From Acidobacteriaceae bacterium (GTDB taxonomy: Bacteria > Acidobacteriota > Terriglobia > Terriglobales > Acidobacteriaceae), in NCBI GenBank assembly GCA_031296355.1, contig JARLFX010000235.1, forward strand, positions 1 to 28,649: a DNA stretch of 28,649 bases, in the 5' to 3' direction. Position numbers and translations under genes: made by a program. Below, in pieces: positions 7,799-15,516 of this stretch. The notes under the pieces were generated by a model. It ran no database searches. It was not told the DNA's origin and saw only the letters and a program-made list of their open reading frames with translations. Numbering within the stretch: position 1 is the stretch's first letter; each line of letters starts with the position of its first letter.

Positions 7799-8418
7799 CC
7801 CATCCTTTGCGACACATACGGCCGCAGCAGCAACTTCACCTGCTCATCCATCAGCGAGCCGGAGAAGTACTCCATCTGCATCGTGTCCATCCGGCTGCTC
7901 TTCACATTGCATCCCGGCGTCGTCTGCATGTTCTTCACGATCAGCGCGCACGCCGTCTTCACCGCATCCGGAATCTCCTCCAGCCCTGCCGTGTACGTCA
8001 CCTCCACCTCGTTGTATGGAAGCCCCAGCACGTTCTGCGCCAGCGCGAGCTCTCCCGTCTCGCAGAAAGCATCCACCGCGCTCGCGTCCAACGCCGTCCA
8101 GCTTCCCGGCAGTGAGAACGCCAGCCCGATCTCCTCTGCCATCGTCTGCGGCAACTCTCCGCGCCGCGGCCCGCCCAGCCTCGCCCTTACGCTCACCAGC
8201 GGAGTCGTCGCCGGAGCCACCGCCACCAGTGGCAGCGTGCTCAGCCTCACTGTCCGCGCTCCCGCCGTTACTCGCAGCCGCTCCGTATACTGCGCCGTAA
8301 GCAGCGTCGTTCGTTTGCAGTACGCATCGATCAGCGCAGAGGCCGTCGTCACCAGGTCGTCACGCGTCTCCGCCGTCAGCCCATACAGCGTGTACTCACT
8401 CGCTTGCAGATATCCCAT
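7795..8418 (-). CDS. Phage head-tail connector/adaptor protein (gp6/gp15-like)
   Basis: 207 residues. It begins MGYLQASEYTLYGL and soon shows the adaptor-type alpha-helical pattern (DDLVTTASALIDAYCKRTTL). A beta-rich middle follows, then VEVTYTAGLEEIPDAVKTAC, the 'Tyr-x-Ala-Gly ... P-x-x-(I/V)K' signature familiar from head-tail adaptor proteins that dock under the portal. It ends in a helix (MDEQVKLLLRPYVSQRMG). Start is ATG at 8418, with an AGGAGATGCG-type leader. It lies after the capsid gene, the standard place for this function, and is translationally coupled to the following gene. The longest of the head-completion set here and the best supported. Confidence 0.78.
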   Translation of the reverse strand: MGYLQASEYTLYGLTAETRDDLVTTASALIDAYCKRTTLLTAQYTERLRVTAGARTVRLSTLPLVAVAPATTPLVSVRARLGGPRRGELPQTMAEEIGLAFSLPGSWTALDASAVDAFCETGELALAQNVLGLPYNEVEVTYTAGLEEIPDAVKTACALIVKNMQTTPGCNVKSSRMDTMQMEYFSGSLMDEQVKLLLRPYVSQRMG

Positions 8419-8450
8419 CGCATCTCCTTTTTGTTTCCGCTCCCCACTGC

Positions 8451-8640
8451 GTCATCCTGAGCGCAGCGAAGGATCTCAGTATTTGCTTTTATCGCTGCAC
8501 GAAAGCCAACCCCGGCAAGGCCGTTGTCTTCGGCCCGTCGCCCACAACGTTGCCATCCAGAACATCACTGCCACATCCAACACCACTGCCGCGCACTCAA
8601 CATCACTGTCATTCTGAGCGTAGCGAAGAATCTGCTTCTT
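8451..8640 (+). repeat. Two module A copies in the capsid-connector gap
   Basis: Copies lie at 8451-8484 (ATCCT/AGGAT stem) and 8608-8640 (ATTCT/AGAAT stem). The 123 bases between them hold short imperfect CATCACTGCCAC-like repeats and no gene. The whole 8419-9012 gap (594 bases) contains only repeats and the capsid-gene terminator. Confidence 0.78.
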
Positions 8641-8643
8641 CTT

Positions 8644-8877
8644 TTGCTGTTGCCCTTGCCTTTGCTGTTGCCCTTGCCTTTGTTGTTGCCGTTGCCTTTG
8701 CTGTTGCCCTTGCCTTTGCTGTTGCCCTTGCCTTTGCTGTTGCCGTTGCCTTTGCTGTTGCCCTTGCCTTTGCTGTTGCCCTTGCCTTTGCTGTTGCCCT
8801 TGCCTTTGCTGTTGCCCTTGCCTTTGCTGTTGCCCTTGCCTTTGCTGTTGCCCTTGCCTTTGTTGTTGCCCTTGCCT
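8644..8877 (+). repeat. 18-bp tandem repeat, 13 copies (VNTR) inside a type I composite
   Basis: The unit is TTGCTGTTGCCCTTGCCT, 13 head-to-tail copies over 234 bases, with only scattered C/T or C/G differences. It separates module A (8608-8640) from module B (8881-8949). The same sequence style occurs in degenerate, shorter form at 5428-5464, 13883-13945 and 13981-14017, so this is the expanded allele of a shared spacer. Being a multiple of three, it is open in several frames, but those frames are not genes. Confidence 0.93.
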
Positions 8878-8880
8878 CTG

Positions 8881-8949
8881 AAGGGTAGGTGTGGGCTTCA
8901 GCCCGCACCTTAAGCCTCGCCACAGAACCGGGCTTTAGCCCCTGAGGTA
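8881..8949 (+). repeat. Module B hairpin repeat
   Basis: GGTAGGTGTGGGCTTCAGCCCGCAC is followed by CACAGAACC, the GGGCTTTAGCCC hairpin and CTGAGGT. Other copies are at 5465, 7277, 14018, 15036 (partial) and 15399. Confidence 0.85.
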
Positions 8950-8964
8950 TTCGCCTCTCTCCGC

Positions 8965-9001
8965 AAAAAAAATACGGAGCCGGCCCACCCGCACCGGCCC
9001 C
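8965..9001 (-). terminator. Rho-independent terminator of the capsid gene
   Basis: On the minus strand an 8-bp stem GGGGCCGG/CCGGCTCC with a 10-base loop is followed by TA and eight U residues. It lies just past the capsid stop at 9013 and should separate capsid from connector transcription. Confidence 0.88.
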
Positions 9002-9012
9002 GCATCCTACAC

Positions 9013-9984
9013 CTAGCGATTCACCATCACTTGGTAATGCGCATAGTTCGCGCCCTTCACCACCACGCCACCAAACTTCACCACCACATACTGCGAAGCC
9101 AGCGAGCCCGGTACGCCCAACTGGAACACCCGCGGATTCGGATCGCTCAGCCAGTGATACTCGATCATGTCCTCCGTCACGATGTACGCCGGCAGCATGG
9201 CGCTGCCGCTGCCCGGTGTGCCCGTGTAGCCCAGCGTCCACTCCGGGATCAGCGGAATCTCACCGGCCTGTGTCGACAGCATCTTCACCGTCGCGCCGCC
9301 GCTGATCTCCTTGGTATTCAGCACCACGTTGAACTCCGACTTCATCTCGCGATCGATCAAATCCAGCAGTACCGGATTCGCATAGATCGCCGTCGGCCGC
9401 ACCGCAAACGAGCTGTTCGCAACCATCTGTGCGATGGTCGACTTCAGTCCGTCCACAATGCTTTCGTTCGGTGCGATGGTCGTGCTGTTGCCGCCCGCCT
9501 CAATCTGCGCGGCTGCGCCAAAGTACTGCGTGCTCGTCGGCGTGCTCAGCGAAGTATCGTTGCCGTTCCACAGCGCCACATCATGCGTGCGCAGCACGCC
9601 TTCCACGGTGTCGCTCAGGTCCTTCGCCTGCAGATATGCAAACTGGCTCTGCTGTTGCCCCAGTTCGATATCAAACAGGTTGTAGTTGATCTGCGCCACC
9701 AGCGCCTTGAGCGGAACACTGCGTTCCACCCGCGTCGGTGTCACCAGCGGAGCCACGATGTTGCGTGGATCCACAAATCCGCCCGCCGCGCCCGGCGATG
9801 CGATGTCCGTCTCTTCAAAGAAGCGCGAAGGATGCCCAGTTGCCGGCACCTGCTTAATGCGCTGCCCAAAGACGCCGCGCCGGCGCACGATGTCCGTGAT
9901 CTCCGTCTGAAACAGTGGAACTTCTACCGCGCCGGGTCCAATGTAATCTGCTGCCGAGTGAATATCCAGAAACTTTGCGATCAT
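9013..9984 (-). CDS. Phage major capsid protein
   Basis: 323 residues from ATG 9984, with GAAAGGGAAAAC as leader; the longer open frame to 10047 runs through a terminator and repeat and is rejected. Size, Asp/Gly/Ala-rich composition and features such as VPATGHPSRFFEETDIAS, RVERSVPLKALVAQINYN, AVRPTAIYANPVLLDLIDRE and VFQLGVPGSLASQYVVVKFGG fit an HK97-fold or capsid-E-like shell protein. Context is decisive: protease and coiled-coil scaffold candidate upstream, connector downstream. It is a single-gene transcription unit bounded by terminators at 10001-10026 and 8965-9001, which would allow separate high expression. I have not proved the exact capsid family. Confidence 0.82.
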   Translation of the reverse strand: MIAKFLDIHSAADYIGPGAVEVPLFQTEITDIVRRRGVFGQRIKQVPATGHPSRFFEETDIASPGAAGGFVDPRNIVAPLVTPTRVERSVPLKALVAQINYNLFDIELGQQQSQFAYLQAKDLSDTVEGVLRTHDVALWNGNDTSLSTPTSTQYFGAAAQIEAGGNSTTIAPNESIVDGLKSTIAQMVANSSFAVRPTAIYANPVLLDLIDREMKSEFNVVLNTKEISGGATVKMLSTQAGEIPLIPEWTLGYTGTPGSGSAMLPAYIVTEDMIEYHWLSDPNPRVFQLGVPGSLASQYVVVKFGGVVVKGANYAHYQVMVNR

Positions 9985-10000
9985 GTTTTCCCTTTCAAAT

Positions 10001-10026
10001 AAAAAAGGCGCAGCCGAAGCCGCACC
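10001..10026 (-). terminator. UUCG-tetraloop terminator upstream of the capsid gene
   Basis: The minus-strand stem GGTGCGGC/GCTGCGCC is closed by a TTCG loop and followed by six U residues. It is nearly identical to the terminator at 12662-12688 before the portal gene. It ends transcription from the protease-scaffold segment about 20 bases before the capsid ATG. Confidence 0.88.
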
Positions 10027-10042
10027 TGTTGTTGTTTTGCAT

Positions 10043-10135
10043 ATCATCCTGAGCGCAGCGAAGGATCTCTACACCCATACTGCTCAAGGACAACCACCTA
10101 AGCGGGTGCCCCAGGTCTCGCTTCTGAGACCTGGG
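10043..10135 (+). repeat. Composite repeat type II: module A + linker + module D
   Basis: Module A (first base changed, ATCATCCTGAGCG) is followed by CTCTACACCCATACTGCTCAAG and then module D at 10104-10135. It has the same A-linker head as the 2813, 7015 and 12778 composites but a different terminal hairpin. Confidence 0.8.
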
Positions 10136-10181
10136 TTCGGATGCTCATGCCGCCACATCCTTCACTCTGTGGTGAACGAAG

Positions 10182-10634
10182 CTACCCCACCAGCCCCGCC
10201 CGCAGCAACTGGCTCTTCACCGCAATCCGCTGCTCAATGCTCAGGCTTGCCAACGCCGCATCCAGCGCCGCCGTATCCACCTCCGCACCCGCCGCAATGC
10301 CGTGCTTTGCCAGCAACCCGCCAGCCGCCAGCGGAAGCGTCTTGCGCTCCGCACCGCGCGTCTCCTGCTGTGCGCGCAGAACAGCAACCTCTTCCATCGC
10401 CGCTTTCAGCCGGTCCTCCAGCGTTGTCAGCTCCTCGCTCTTCTCCGTTGTCGCCACAATGCGCGCCACCGTGCTCTGCATCTCGTCGCGCGCACCCTGC
10501 ACCTGTTCCAGCAGCCCGCTCTGTCCCGCCAGCAACTGTTCCGCCGCGCGCTCCAGCATCTCTGCCGCAGCCGCCAACCGGTCCACCGTCACGCTCAGCG
10601 CGCCTTCGGTGGCACTGTTCATCTCCTGCTCCAT
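10182..10634 (-). CDS. Coiled-coil scaffold-like protein
   Basis: 150 residues from the ATG at 10634, chosen because GGAGG lies five bases before it. Upstream in-frame GTG and ATG codons lack that spacing. Residues 1-95 are almost entirely helical, with Leu/Glu/Arg heptads (LAAAAEMLERAAEQLLAG, ELTTLEDRLKAAMEEVAVL). The tail is shorter and helical (LASLSIEQRIAVKSQLLRAGLVG). Acidic coiled-coil proteins encoded between prohead protease and capsid genes are usually internal scaffolds that the protease removes. That role is inferred from position and composition; no sequence motif proves it. Confidence 0.65.
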   Translation of the reverse strand: MEQEMNSATEGALSVTVDRLAAAAEMLERAAEQLLAGQSGLLEQVQGARDEMQSTVARIVATTEKSEELTTLEDRLKAAMEEVAVLRAQQETRGAERKTLPLAAGGLLAKHGIAAGAEVDTAALDAALASLSIEQRIAVKSQLLRAGLVG

Positions 10635-10676
10635 CGTCTCCTCCATCCTTTTCACTTCGTATTTGTTTTGAACGTC

Positions 10677-11204
10677 TCAAGCCGCAAACGCCGTCCGTAC
10701 CGCACCGCGTCCCAGCCTGCAACTCGTACTTCGGTACGCCGCCTTTTCCCGCAGCAAGATCGCCGCGCCGGTAAACGTCGCCTTGGTTAGCGTCCACACC
10801 TGCGCCCGCATATCGGCCACATGCGCATCGGCCAGCTCGTAGCTCATCCCCAGGCTGTTCGGCCCGCTCTTCCGGAACTGCGTTTCCATCTCCGGAAAAT
10901 CGCGCGCAAACAGATACCCGCTCACCAGCAGCCTCTGTCCTTCAATCTCCGCCGCCGTGATGATGCCGCACTTCTGCCGCGCATCATGTCCATCCCAGCC
11001 CGTGTTGAAGTCCACCGCCATCCCCAGCAGCGAAGGCAGCGCCGTCTCCGCTGCCTTCCTCGTCAGCACCACCCTGTGCCCGCGCGCACCCGCTGGAGCC
11101 TTGTCGCTGGCCACATCCACCAGCGTCAACACCCCCTCAAACGGCATCCTGTTCGGATGCCCGTGCACCGCCGGAAACTCCACCGCCATCGCCTCCAGTT
11201 GCAT
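10677..11204 (-). CDS. Prohead protease-like protein
   Basis: 175 residues; ATG at 11204 with GGAGGGTGG just upstream. The order matches serine prohead proteases: a DGHDARQKCGIITAAEIEG segment with the likely catalytic His, EGQRLLVSGYLF strands, then NSLGMSYEL with the likely nucleophile Ser, then W-T-L-T strands. These enzymes cleave scaffold and capsid during head maturation. The gene lies between portal and scaffold/capsid genes, exactly where phages keep it. The C-terminus (about residues 150-175, Arg-rich) is atypical. The next gene starts 43 bases past the stop, so the two probably share a transcript. Catalytic assignment is by pattern, not alignment. Confidence 0.72.
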   Translation of the reverse strand: MQLEAMAVEFPAVHGHPNRMPFEGVLTLVDVASDKAPAGARGHRVVLTRKAAETALPSLLGMAVDFNTGWDGHDARQKCGIITAAEIEGQRLLVSGYLFARDFPEMETQFRKSGPNSLGMSYELADAHVADMRAQVWTLTKATFTGAAILLREKAAYRSTSCRLGRGAVRTAFAA

Positions 11205-11228
11205 CCACCCTCCATTCCTCTTTGATTT

Positions 11229-11360
11229 GTCATTCTGACCCTCGAGCGAAGCGAAGGGGAAGAATCTGCTTCTCTACCGCACCGCTCGCATCACCAATAA
11301 ATCGGGTGCCCCATTCATCGCGTTCTTTGCGATGTGTGGGAATCGTCGCAAAGCGACGAC
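11229..11360 (+). repeat. Module A (long variant) and module C between portal and protease genes
   Basis: Module A spans 11229-11273 and has the extra CCCT...AGGGG pairing seen at 446-490. Module C spans 11304-11360 with the CATTCATCGCG...GCGATGTGTGGG hairpin. The gap 11205-11406 holds nothing else recognisable. Confidence 0.78.
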
Positions 11361-11406
11361 GCGCGACGCGCACACCCCATCGCCGCGCAGCGACGACAGC
11401 CTTCGC

Positions 11407-12630
11407 TCAACCAGCCTCACCAGCAACCATCGCTCCCAGCCCCCGCATTCCTCTCACCTCATCCACCGTCAGCACACCCGCCTTCAAAAGTTGAGTCTGG
11501 ATCTGCACCTCTTCCATCTCATTCCTCACCTCCAGGTCGTTGAACACAAACTCAAACTCCCGCCACCCCAGCTTCTTCGCAAATACATCCCGCGTAATAT
11601 GCTCCGCAAATAACTTCGCCGTCGGCGCAATCGCCGTGCGGAAAGCCTCGTCAGCTAATTCCTCCGCCGTCGCGCGATTCACATCGCCCTGCACGCCAAG
11701 CATCATCGCCGGCAGGTCAAACGCATTCGCGATCATCCTCAGCAGAAACTCCTGCCACTGCAGCCGCAGGTCCGCATCCGTGCCGCCCGCAAACCGCAGC
11801 ACCTCCGGCTTCTCCTCGCAGCTCAGGATCGGCACGCGCCCCGTGCCCTCGATCTCGTCCTGCCACCACCGGATCATCCTGTCGTGCTGCGTCGGCGTCG
11901 TCTCGTTCAGCCACAGCGCATACTGCACCACAGAGTTGCTCGCCAGCCGCCCCGCAAACCGGTGCGCGCTCAAAAACTGGTTGATCGTCTCAAACGCCAC
12001 CTCCAGTTTCCCCAGGCCAAACGGCGTATGCGTCCGCGGATTCTGCCGGATGTAAACCAGCTCATCGTCGCGCAGCGGAATCAGCGCCTCCTTTCCCATC
12101 TTTCCCGTCGCCTGCGCATACCGCGGAGCATCGGCCGACCCATCCCACTTCAGATTGATCTGCACTGTCGCCCCATCCACCGGCCACAGTTGGAACGGTC
12201 TCGCCGCGTCGTCCGTCGTCTCCACCTCCATCGCGCCAAACCCGCCCACCAGCAGATCCTCCAGTACCTGCTCCACCAGCGTGCGAAACGAGTCCGTCGG
12301 ATTCGGCTCCTCCATCGCCCTGCGCAGAGCCGCCAGCTTCTCGTCCACACCTTCCACGTTGCTCGCACTGAACCCGCGCTTCAGCCGTACCTGCCAATCC
12401 ATGCTGGCCACGCGGTCTTTGATCACGTTGATCGCATGCCGCGGCGCCGGCGTCTCCGCAAACTTCCGCAGATTCCCCGGCGTCGGCTTCGGCATCACCT
12501 CGCCCCCCGGTCTCATCCCGCCTCCATACGGCGTCAGCACCGAAGGCAGCAAAGCCGTCTTCCGTTGCACCGCCTCGCCATTCTTCGCCGTCCCCGCCCA
12601 CATCTGCCGCAACCGCTCTCTCATGCCCAC
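11407..12630 (-). CDS. Phage portal protein
   Basis: 407 residues. GTG at 12630 is taken as start because AAGGAG lies seven bases upstream; a GTG at 12636 is too close to it and an ATG at 12624 too far. The portal forms the dodecameric DNA gate at one capsid vertex and docks the terminase. Supporting segments are AINVIKDRVASMDWQVR, DLLVGGFGAMEVE, ELVYIRQNPRTHTPFGLGKLE, and the helix QEFLLRMIANAFDLPAMMLG followed by GDVNRATAEELADEAF, which is typical of portal clip/stem regions. It ends with a charged helix and VLTVDEVRGMRGLG. It is separated from the DUF3037 gene by repeats and a terminator. Confidence 0.9.
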   Translation of the reverse strand: MGMRERLRQMWAGTAKNGEAVQRKTALLPSVLTPYGGGMRPGGEVMPKPTPGNLRKFAETPAPRHAINVIKDRVASMDWQVRLKRGFSASNVEGVDEKLAALRRAMEEPNPTDSFRTLVEQVLEDLLVGGFGAMEVETTDDAARPFQLWPVDGATVQINLKWDGSADAPRYAQATGKMGKEALIPLRDDELVYIRQNPRTHTPFGLGKLEVAFETINQFLSAHRFAGRLASNSVVQYALWLNETTPTQHDRMIRWWQDEIEGTGRVPILSCEEKPEVLRFAGGTDADLRLQWQEFLLRMIANAFDLPAMMLGVQGDVNRATAEELADEAFRTAIAPTAKLFAEHITRDVFAKKLGWREFEFVFNDLEVRNEMEEVQIQTQLLKAGVLTVDEVRGMRGLGAMVAGEAG

Positions 12631-12661
12631 GCGCACTCTCCTTCAAAAGTTCACCGCAAAT

Positions 12662-12688
12662 AAAAAAAGGCGCAGCCGAAGCCGCACC
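12662..12688 (-). terminator. UUCG-tetraloop terminator upstream of the portal gene
   Basis: Same hairpin sequence as 10001-10026, with a seven-U tail. It closes the kinase/DUF3037 transcription segment before the portal gene. A third, partial GGAAGCCGCACCTA match without stem partner or U-run lies near 13018. Confidence 0.87.
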
Positions 12689-12701
12689 TCCAAAAAAATT
12701 T

Positions 12702-12972
12702 GTCATCCCGAGCGAAGCCGAGGGACCTGCTTCTCTCCACCCACATCGCTCAAAGAAAACCCACACCCTCAAAACTTGTCATCCTGAGCGCAGCGAAGGA
12801 TCTCTACACCCATGCTGCTCCAGGACGACCCACACCCCGGGTGCCCCATCTTCGCCACAGTCTCATCGTGGCTAAGGTGGGCATCGCGCGTGTAGCGCGA
12901 CCGCTCCCGCCCATCTCTATGGCTCACCCATAATTTTCATCGAGTCATTCTGAGTGAAGCCGAAGAATCCAG
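12702..12972 (+). repeat. Repeat cluster in the DUF3037-portal gap: three module A copies and module G
   Basis: Module A copies start at 12702 (TCCC/GGGA stem), 12778 and 12943. The second continues through CTCTACACCCAT to GGGTGCCCCA and a third type of terminal hairpin, G (12842-12880: CTTCGCCAC...GTGGCTAAG). The 410-base gap 12631-13040 has no gene. Confidence 0.78.
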
Positions 12973-13040
12973 ACGCTTCCCGCGTCACCCATGCCGTCAA
13001 AAAGTTTCCGCTGCACGGAAGCCGCACCTAACCCCTGCCC

Positions 13041-13862
13041 TCACAGCTTCAGTTCCACCCGCGCCGTCTCCGCCACCCGTCCCAAATCCCCCACCGTCAA
13101 CACCCGGATATGCGCCTGTTCCATCGTCTCCACGCCAAACCGGTACCGGTCCTCACTCTCCCCCGCCGCCATCGCCCGCAGAGGCTCCACAATCGCGGTC
13201 AACTCCAGCTTCGCCTGCTCCACCCGTAACACGCCCTCGCTCAACCGCGGCGCCGAGTAAGCCAGCCCCTTCGCCATCTCCAGATCACTCTCCAGCGACA
13301 CTGCCTGGAACATCCGGATCACCCCATTCGGTCTGTACCCGCAATCGATCCGCATCGGATCGCCCGCCCGCGTATACATTGAAGCGTCAATCCGCTTTCG
13401 CATCATCTCCCACACCCGCGCCCGCTCAAACTCCGTCCGCATCGTCGCCAATATCGCCGCACGCCCCGTCCGTCGCCGCGCCGTCTTCACCTTAAGCGAC
13501 TCCACATAGATCGTCGCCAGTTGTTCCAGCTCCGTCGCAATCGACTCCGCCAGGCACCCCTTCGCCTCCGTAATCTGCAGCGAATTCGAAAGCGTATCCT
13601 GCAGCACCTGCATCACCGGCTTCACATCTCGCGCGCCCAGCTCCAGCCGCTGCTGTATCTCACCCTCCAGCGCCTCCAGCATCTCCACATCGGCATCCGG
13701 ATCCATGCAGCGCACGCGGCTCCAGTCGCGCGTAAAGCGCACGCGCGCCGTCTCGTTCTGCCCCTGCTCGCGCAGCAGCACCCCGATATTCACAAACTCA
13801 TTCTTCACCGCATCCGGCACATACCGTATCAGGAAGAACTCGCACTGTAGCCGTTCACTCAA
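13041..13862 (-). CDS. DUF3037 family protein, partner of HipA-like kinase
   Basis: 273 residues with a TTG start (13862) preceded by GGGAGAGG at six bases. The N-terminus CEFFLIRYVPDAVKNEFVNIGVLL is the hallmark of DUF3037 proteins: aromatic-rich strand, then 'NIGV'. The rest is helical and charged, with no catalytic motif I can name. DUF3037 genes are commonly found beside HipA-like kinase genes, as here, and the biochemical role of the pair is unknown to me. It could be a kinase substrate, a regulator or an antitoxin-like partner. The gene lies just after the kinase, separated from it by a 233-base repeat block, and is inserted between large terminase and portal. Confidence 0.82.
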   Translation of the reverse strand: MSERLQCEFFLIRYVPDAVKNEFVNIGVLLREQGQNETARVRFTRDWSRVRCMDPDADVEMLEALEGEIQQRLELGARDVKPVMQVLQDTLSNSLQITEAKGCLAESIATELEQLATIYVESLKVKTARRRTGRAAILATMRTEFERARVWEMMRKRIDASMYTRAGDPMRIDCGYRPNGVIRMFQAVSLESDLEMAKGLAYSAPRLSEGVLRVEQAKLELTAIVEPLRAMAAGESEDRYRFGVETMEQAHIRVLTVGDLGRVAETARVELKL

Positions 13863-13882
13863 TCTCTGCCTCTCCCGCCATC

Positions 13883-14085
13883 GTTCTTGCTTTTGTTCTT
13901 GCCCTTGCTTTTGTTCTTGCCCTTGCTTTTACTCTTGCCCTTGTTTGTCATTCCGAAGCGTAGCGCGCGGAATCTGCTTTGGTTTTTGCTCTTGCCTTTG
14001 CTTCTGCTCTTGCTTCTAAGGTAGGTGCGGGCTTTAGCCCGCACAATACTCTCCCCGCCACAAACCGGGCTTTAGCCCCTGAGGT
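13883..14085 (+). repeat. Composite repeat type I with pyrimidine spacer on both sides of module A
   Basis: A TTGTTCTTGCCCTTGCTT-like degenerate tandem repeat (13883-13945) precedes module A (13946-13980, ATTCCG/CGGAAT stem). A second spacer (13981-14017) and module B (14018-14085) follow. Together they fill the kinase-DUF3037 gap. Confidence 0.82.
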
Positions 14086-14095
14086 ACTCCCTCTT

Positions 14096-14968
14096 CTACA
14101 TCAACAATCTTGCATCATCCTGTACCACGCTCGCCTCGCCAAACTGCCGCAACGTCACCTTCGTCACACCCGTCGTCCAATTTGGGAATGGCCTCCGCGC
14201 CGACTCCCGAAATGCCACAATCAACTCCCTTACCCTGCTGCGCCGTGCCAACAACTGTTCCATCAGCCGCTCAATCACCGTCGTATCCCCGCCATACCAC
14301 TCCGGCGGCACGCCCTCCGCGATCGTCCACAGCGCCTCCGCCGGCATCTCCTCCACCTGTGTCAGCCACGGCTCAAAGCTGTTCCATCCGGTCACGCCCG
14401 CATACACCGCGTTGCGCGCATACACTCCACGCAGCGCCCCATCCGGAAACGTCCACTCTCCCGCATGAAAGCAGAAACCCTGGTCCACAAACGTCGCGCG
14501 GTACTTCCGCTCCCGCTGCCTCCGGTCAAAGATCGCCTGCCGTCCATTCGAGTTGCACGTCCACTTATCGATCACCAGCATCCCGGAAAACTCTGCGATG
14601 TTTCTCACCTCGCGCAGCCGCTCCTCCGGCAGATAATCCACCGTCTGCCCCGGCATCAACCCGCCCACGTAGCGCGACCCAAAGTTCAGCCCCGGCGCGC
14701 ACCGCACATGTTCGCCATGCCCTTCAATCCGCAGCTCAGGAGAGTTTGCAATCAGCCACTCCGTCACCTCCACCACGTCAGTCGGCGGCACCGTCAACCC
14801 TACCCGCTCTGCCAGCTTGCTCGCGATCAACTCATTCGCCAGCACCCGCAGGTGTTGCGGATTATTCTTGAACTTCACCACATAAAAATTTCCATCCGAC
14901 GCCAGCATCAGGTGCGCCTGCGCGCCCCCTCTCATCCGCCGGATTCCCTGTACCGCCAATACCGCCAC
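14096..14968 (-). CDS. HipA-like protein kinase (HipA_2 type)
   Basis: 290 residues from GTG 14968, which has GAGG five bases before it. The open frame to 15055 only adds residues encoded by dispersed repeats. Kinase features are FYVVKFKNN with the likely ATP-binding Lys32, LANELIASKLAERVGL with Glu46, LVIDKWTCNSNGRQ with likely catalytic Asp134, Asn139 and Arg143, and ATFVDQGFCFH with Asp162 in the metal-binding (DFG-equivalent) position. All key residues seem present, so activity is plausible. It lacks the N-terminal HipA domain of classical HipBA toxins and has no HipB-like neighbour; its partner is the DUF3037 gene. It sits as cargo between terL and portal. Confidence 0.82.
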   Translation of the reverse strand: MAVLAVQGIRRMRGGAQAHLMLASDGNFYVVKFKNNPQHLRVLANELIASKLAERVGLTVPPTDVVEVTEWLIANSPELRIEGHGEHVRCAPGLNFGSRYVGGLMPGQTVDYLPEERLREVRNIAEFSGMLVIDKWTCNSNGRQAIFDRRQRERKYRATFVDQGFCFHAGEWTFPDGALRGVYARNAVYAGVTGWNSFEPWLTQVEEMPAEALWTIAEGVPPEWYGGDTTVIERLMEQLLARRSRVRELIVAFRESARRPFPNWTTGVTKVTLRQFGEASVVQDDARLLM

Positions 14969-14996
14969 TCGAACCTCGTTGCCGCTACTTAATCTT

Positions 14997-15466
14997 GTCA
15001 TTCTGAGCGCAGCAAAGAATCTGCTTTGCTCTTGTAAGGTAGGTGCTGGCTTCAACCCGCACCCACATCGTTACCCCAACCGCGCCGTCATCCTGAGCGT
15101 AGCGAAGGATCTCAGTATTTCAATCTCCTTCACCCAGCAATTTCATCTCGCCCACACCGCTCAAACCATCACCGAATCGGGTGCTCGTACAGGAACCTGC
15201 TCTCACCTTGACCCATATCGCGGGTGCCCCAGGTCTCGCTTCTGAGACCTGGGTTGAGATGCGCATACCGCGTCAACCATCCCAGGACCACAACCGAAGC
15301 GGGTGCCCCATACATCGCGTACTTTGCGATGTGTGGGACATCGTCGCAACGCGACGATCGCTCCTGCCCCTGCCTCTCGCGACGACCGCCCCCCCTCTAA
15401 GGTAGGTGCGGGTTTCAACCCGCACAATACCGTGCCAACCACCAGACGGGCTTTAGCCCCTGGGGT
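14997..15466 (+). repeat. Dense repeat block between terminase and kinase genes
   Basis: The gap 14969-15516 (548 bases) holds no gene. In order it contains: module A 14997-15033 running into a partial module B (15036-15064); module A 15087-15120; module D 15222-15253; module C 15301-15360; and module B 15399-15466 with a GTTTCAACC variant of its hairpin. All are in plus orientation. Confidence 0.82.
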
Positions 15467-15516
15467 ACTCTTCTAAAACAATCGCCAATCATCTATGAGG
15501 GAAGTTAGCACCTAGA

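Noticed and set aside
8644..8877. Tandem array as a CRISPR
   Set aside because: Units are contiguous 18-mers without unique spacers and no cas genes are present.
8609..9241. Minus-strand open frame with (KARATA)n repeats
   Set aside because: It is the translation of the 18-bp tandem repeat plus module B and antisense capsid sequence. A period that is a multiple of three keeps many frames open. No ribosome site.
14096..14968. Classical hipBA toxin-antitoxin operon
   Set aside because: No HipB-like HTH gene is adjacent and the N-terminal HipA subdomain is missing. The partner is a DUF3037 protein.
5296..15253. Module D copies as attL/attR sites
   Set aside because: Three copies in the same orientation lie inside the module and belong to a dispersed repeat family. 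They do not flank the element.
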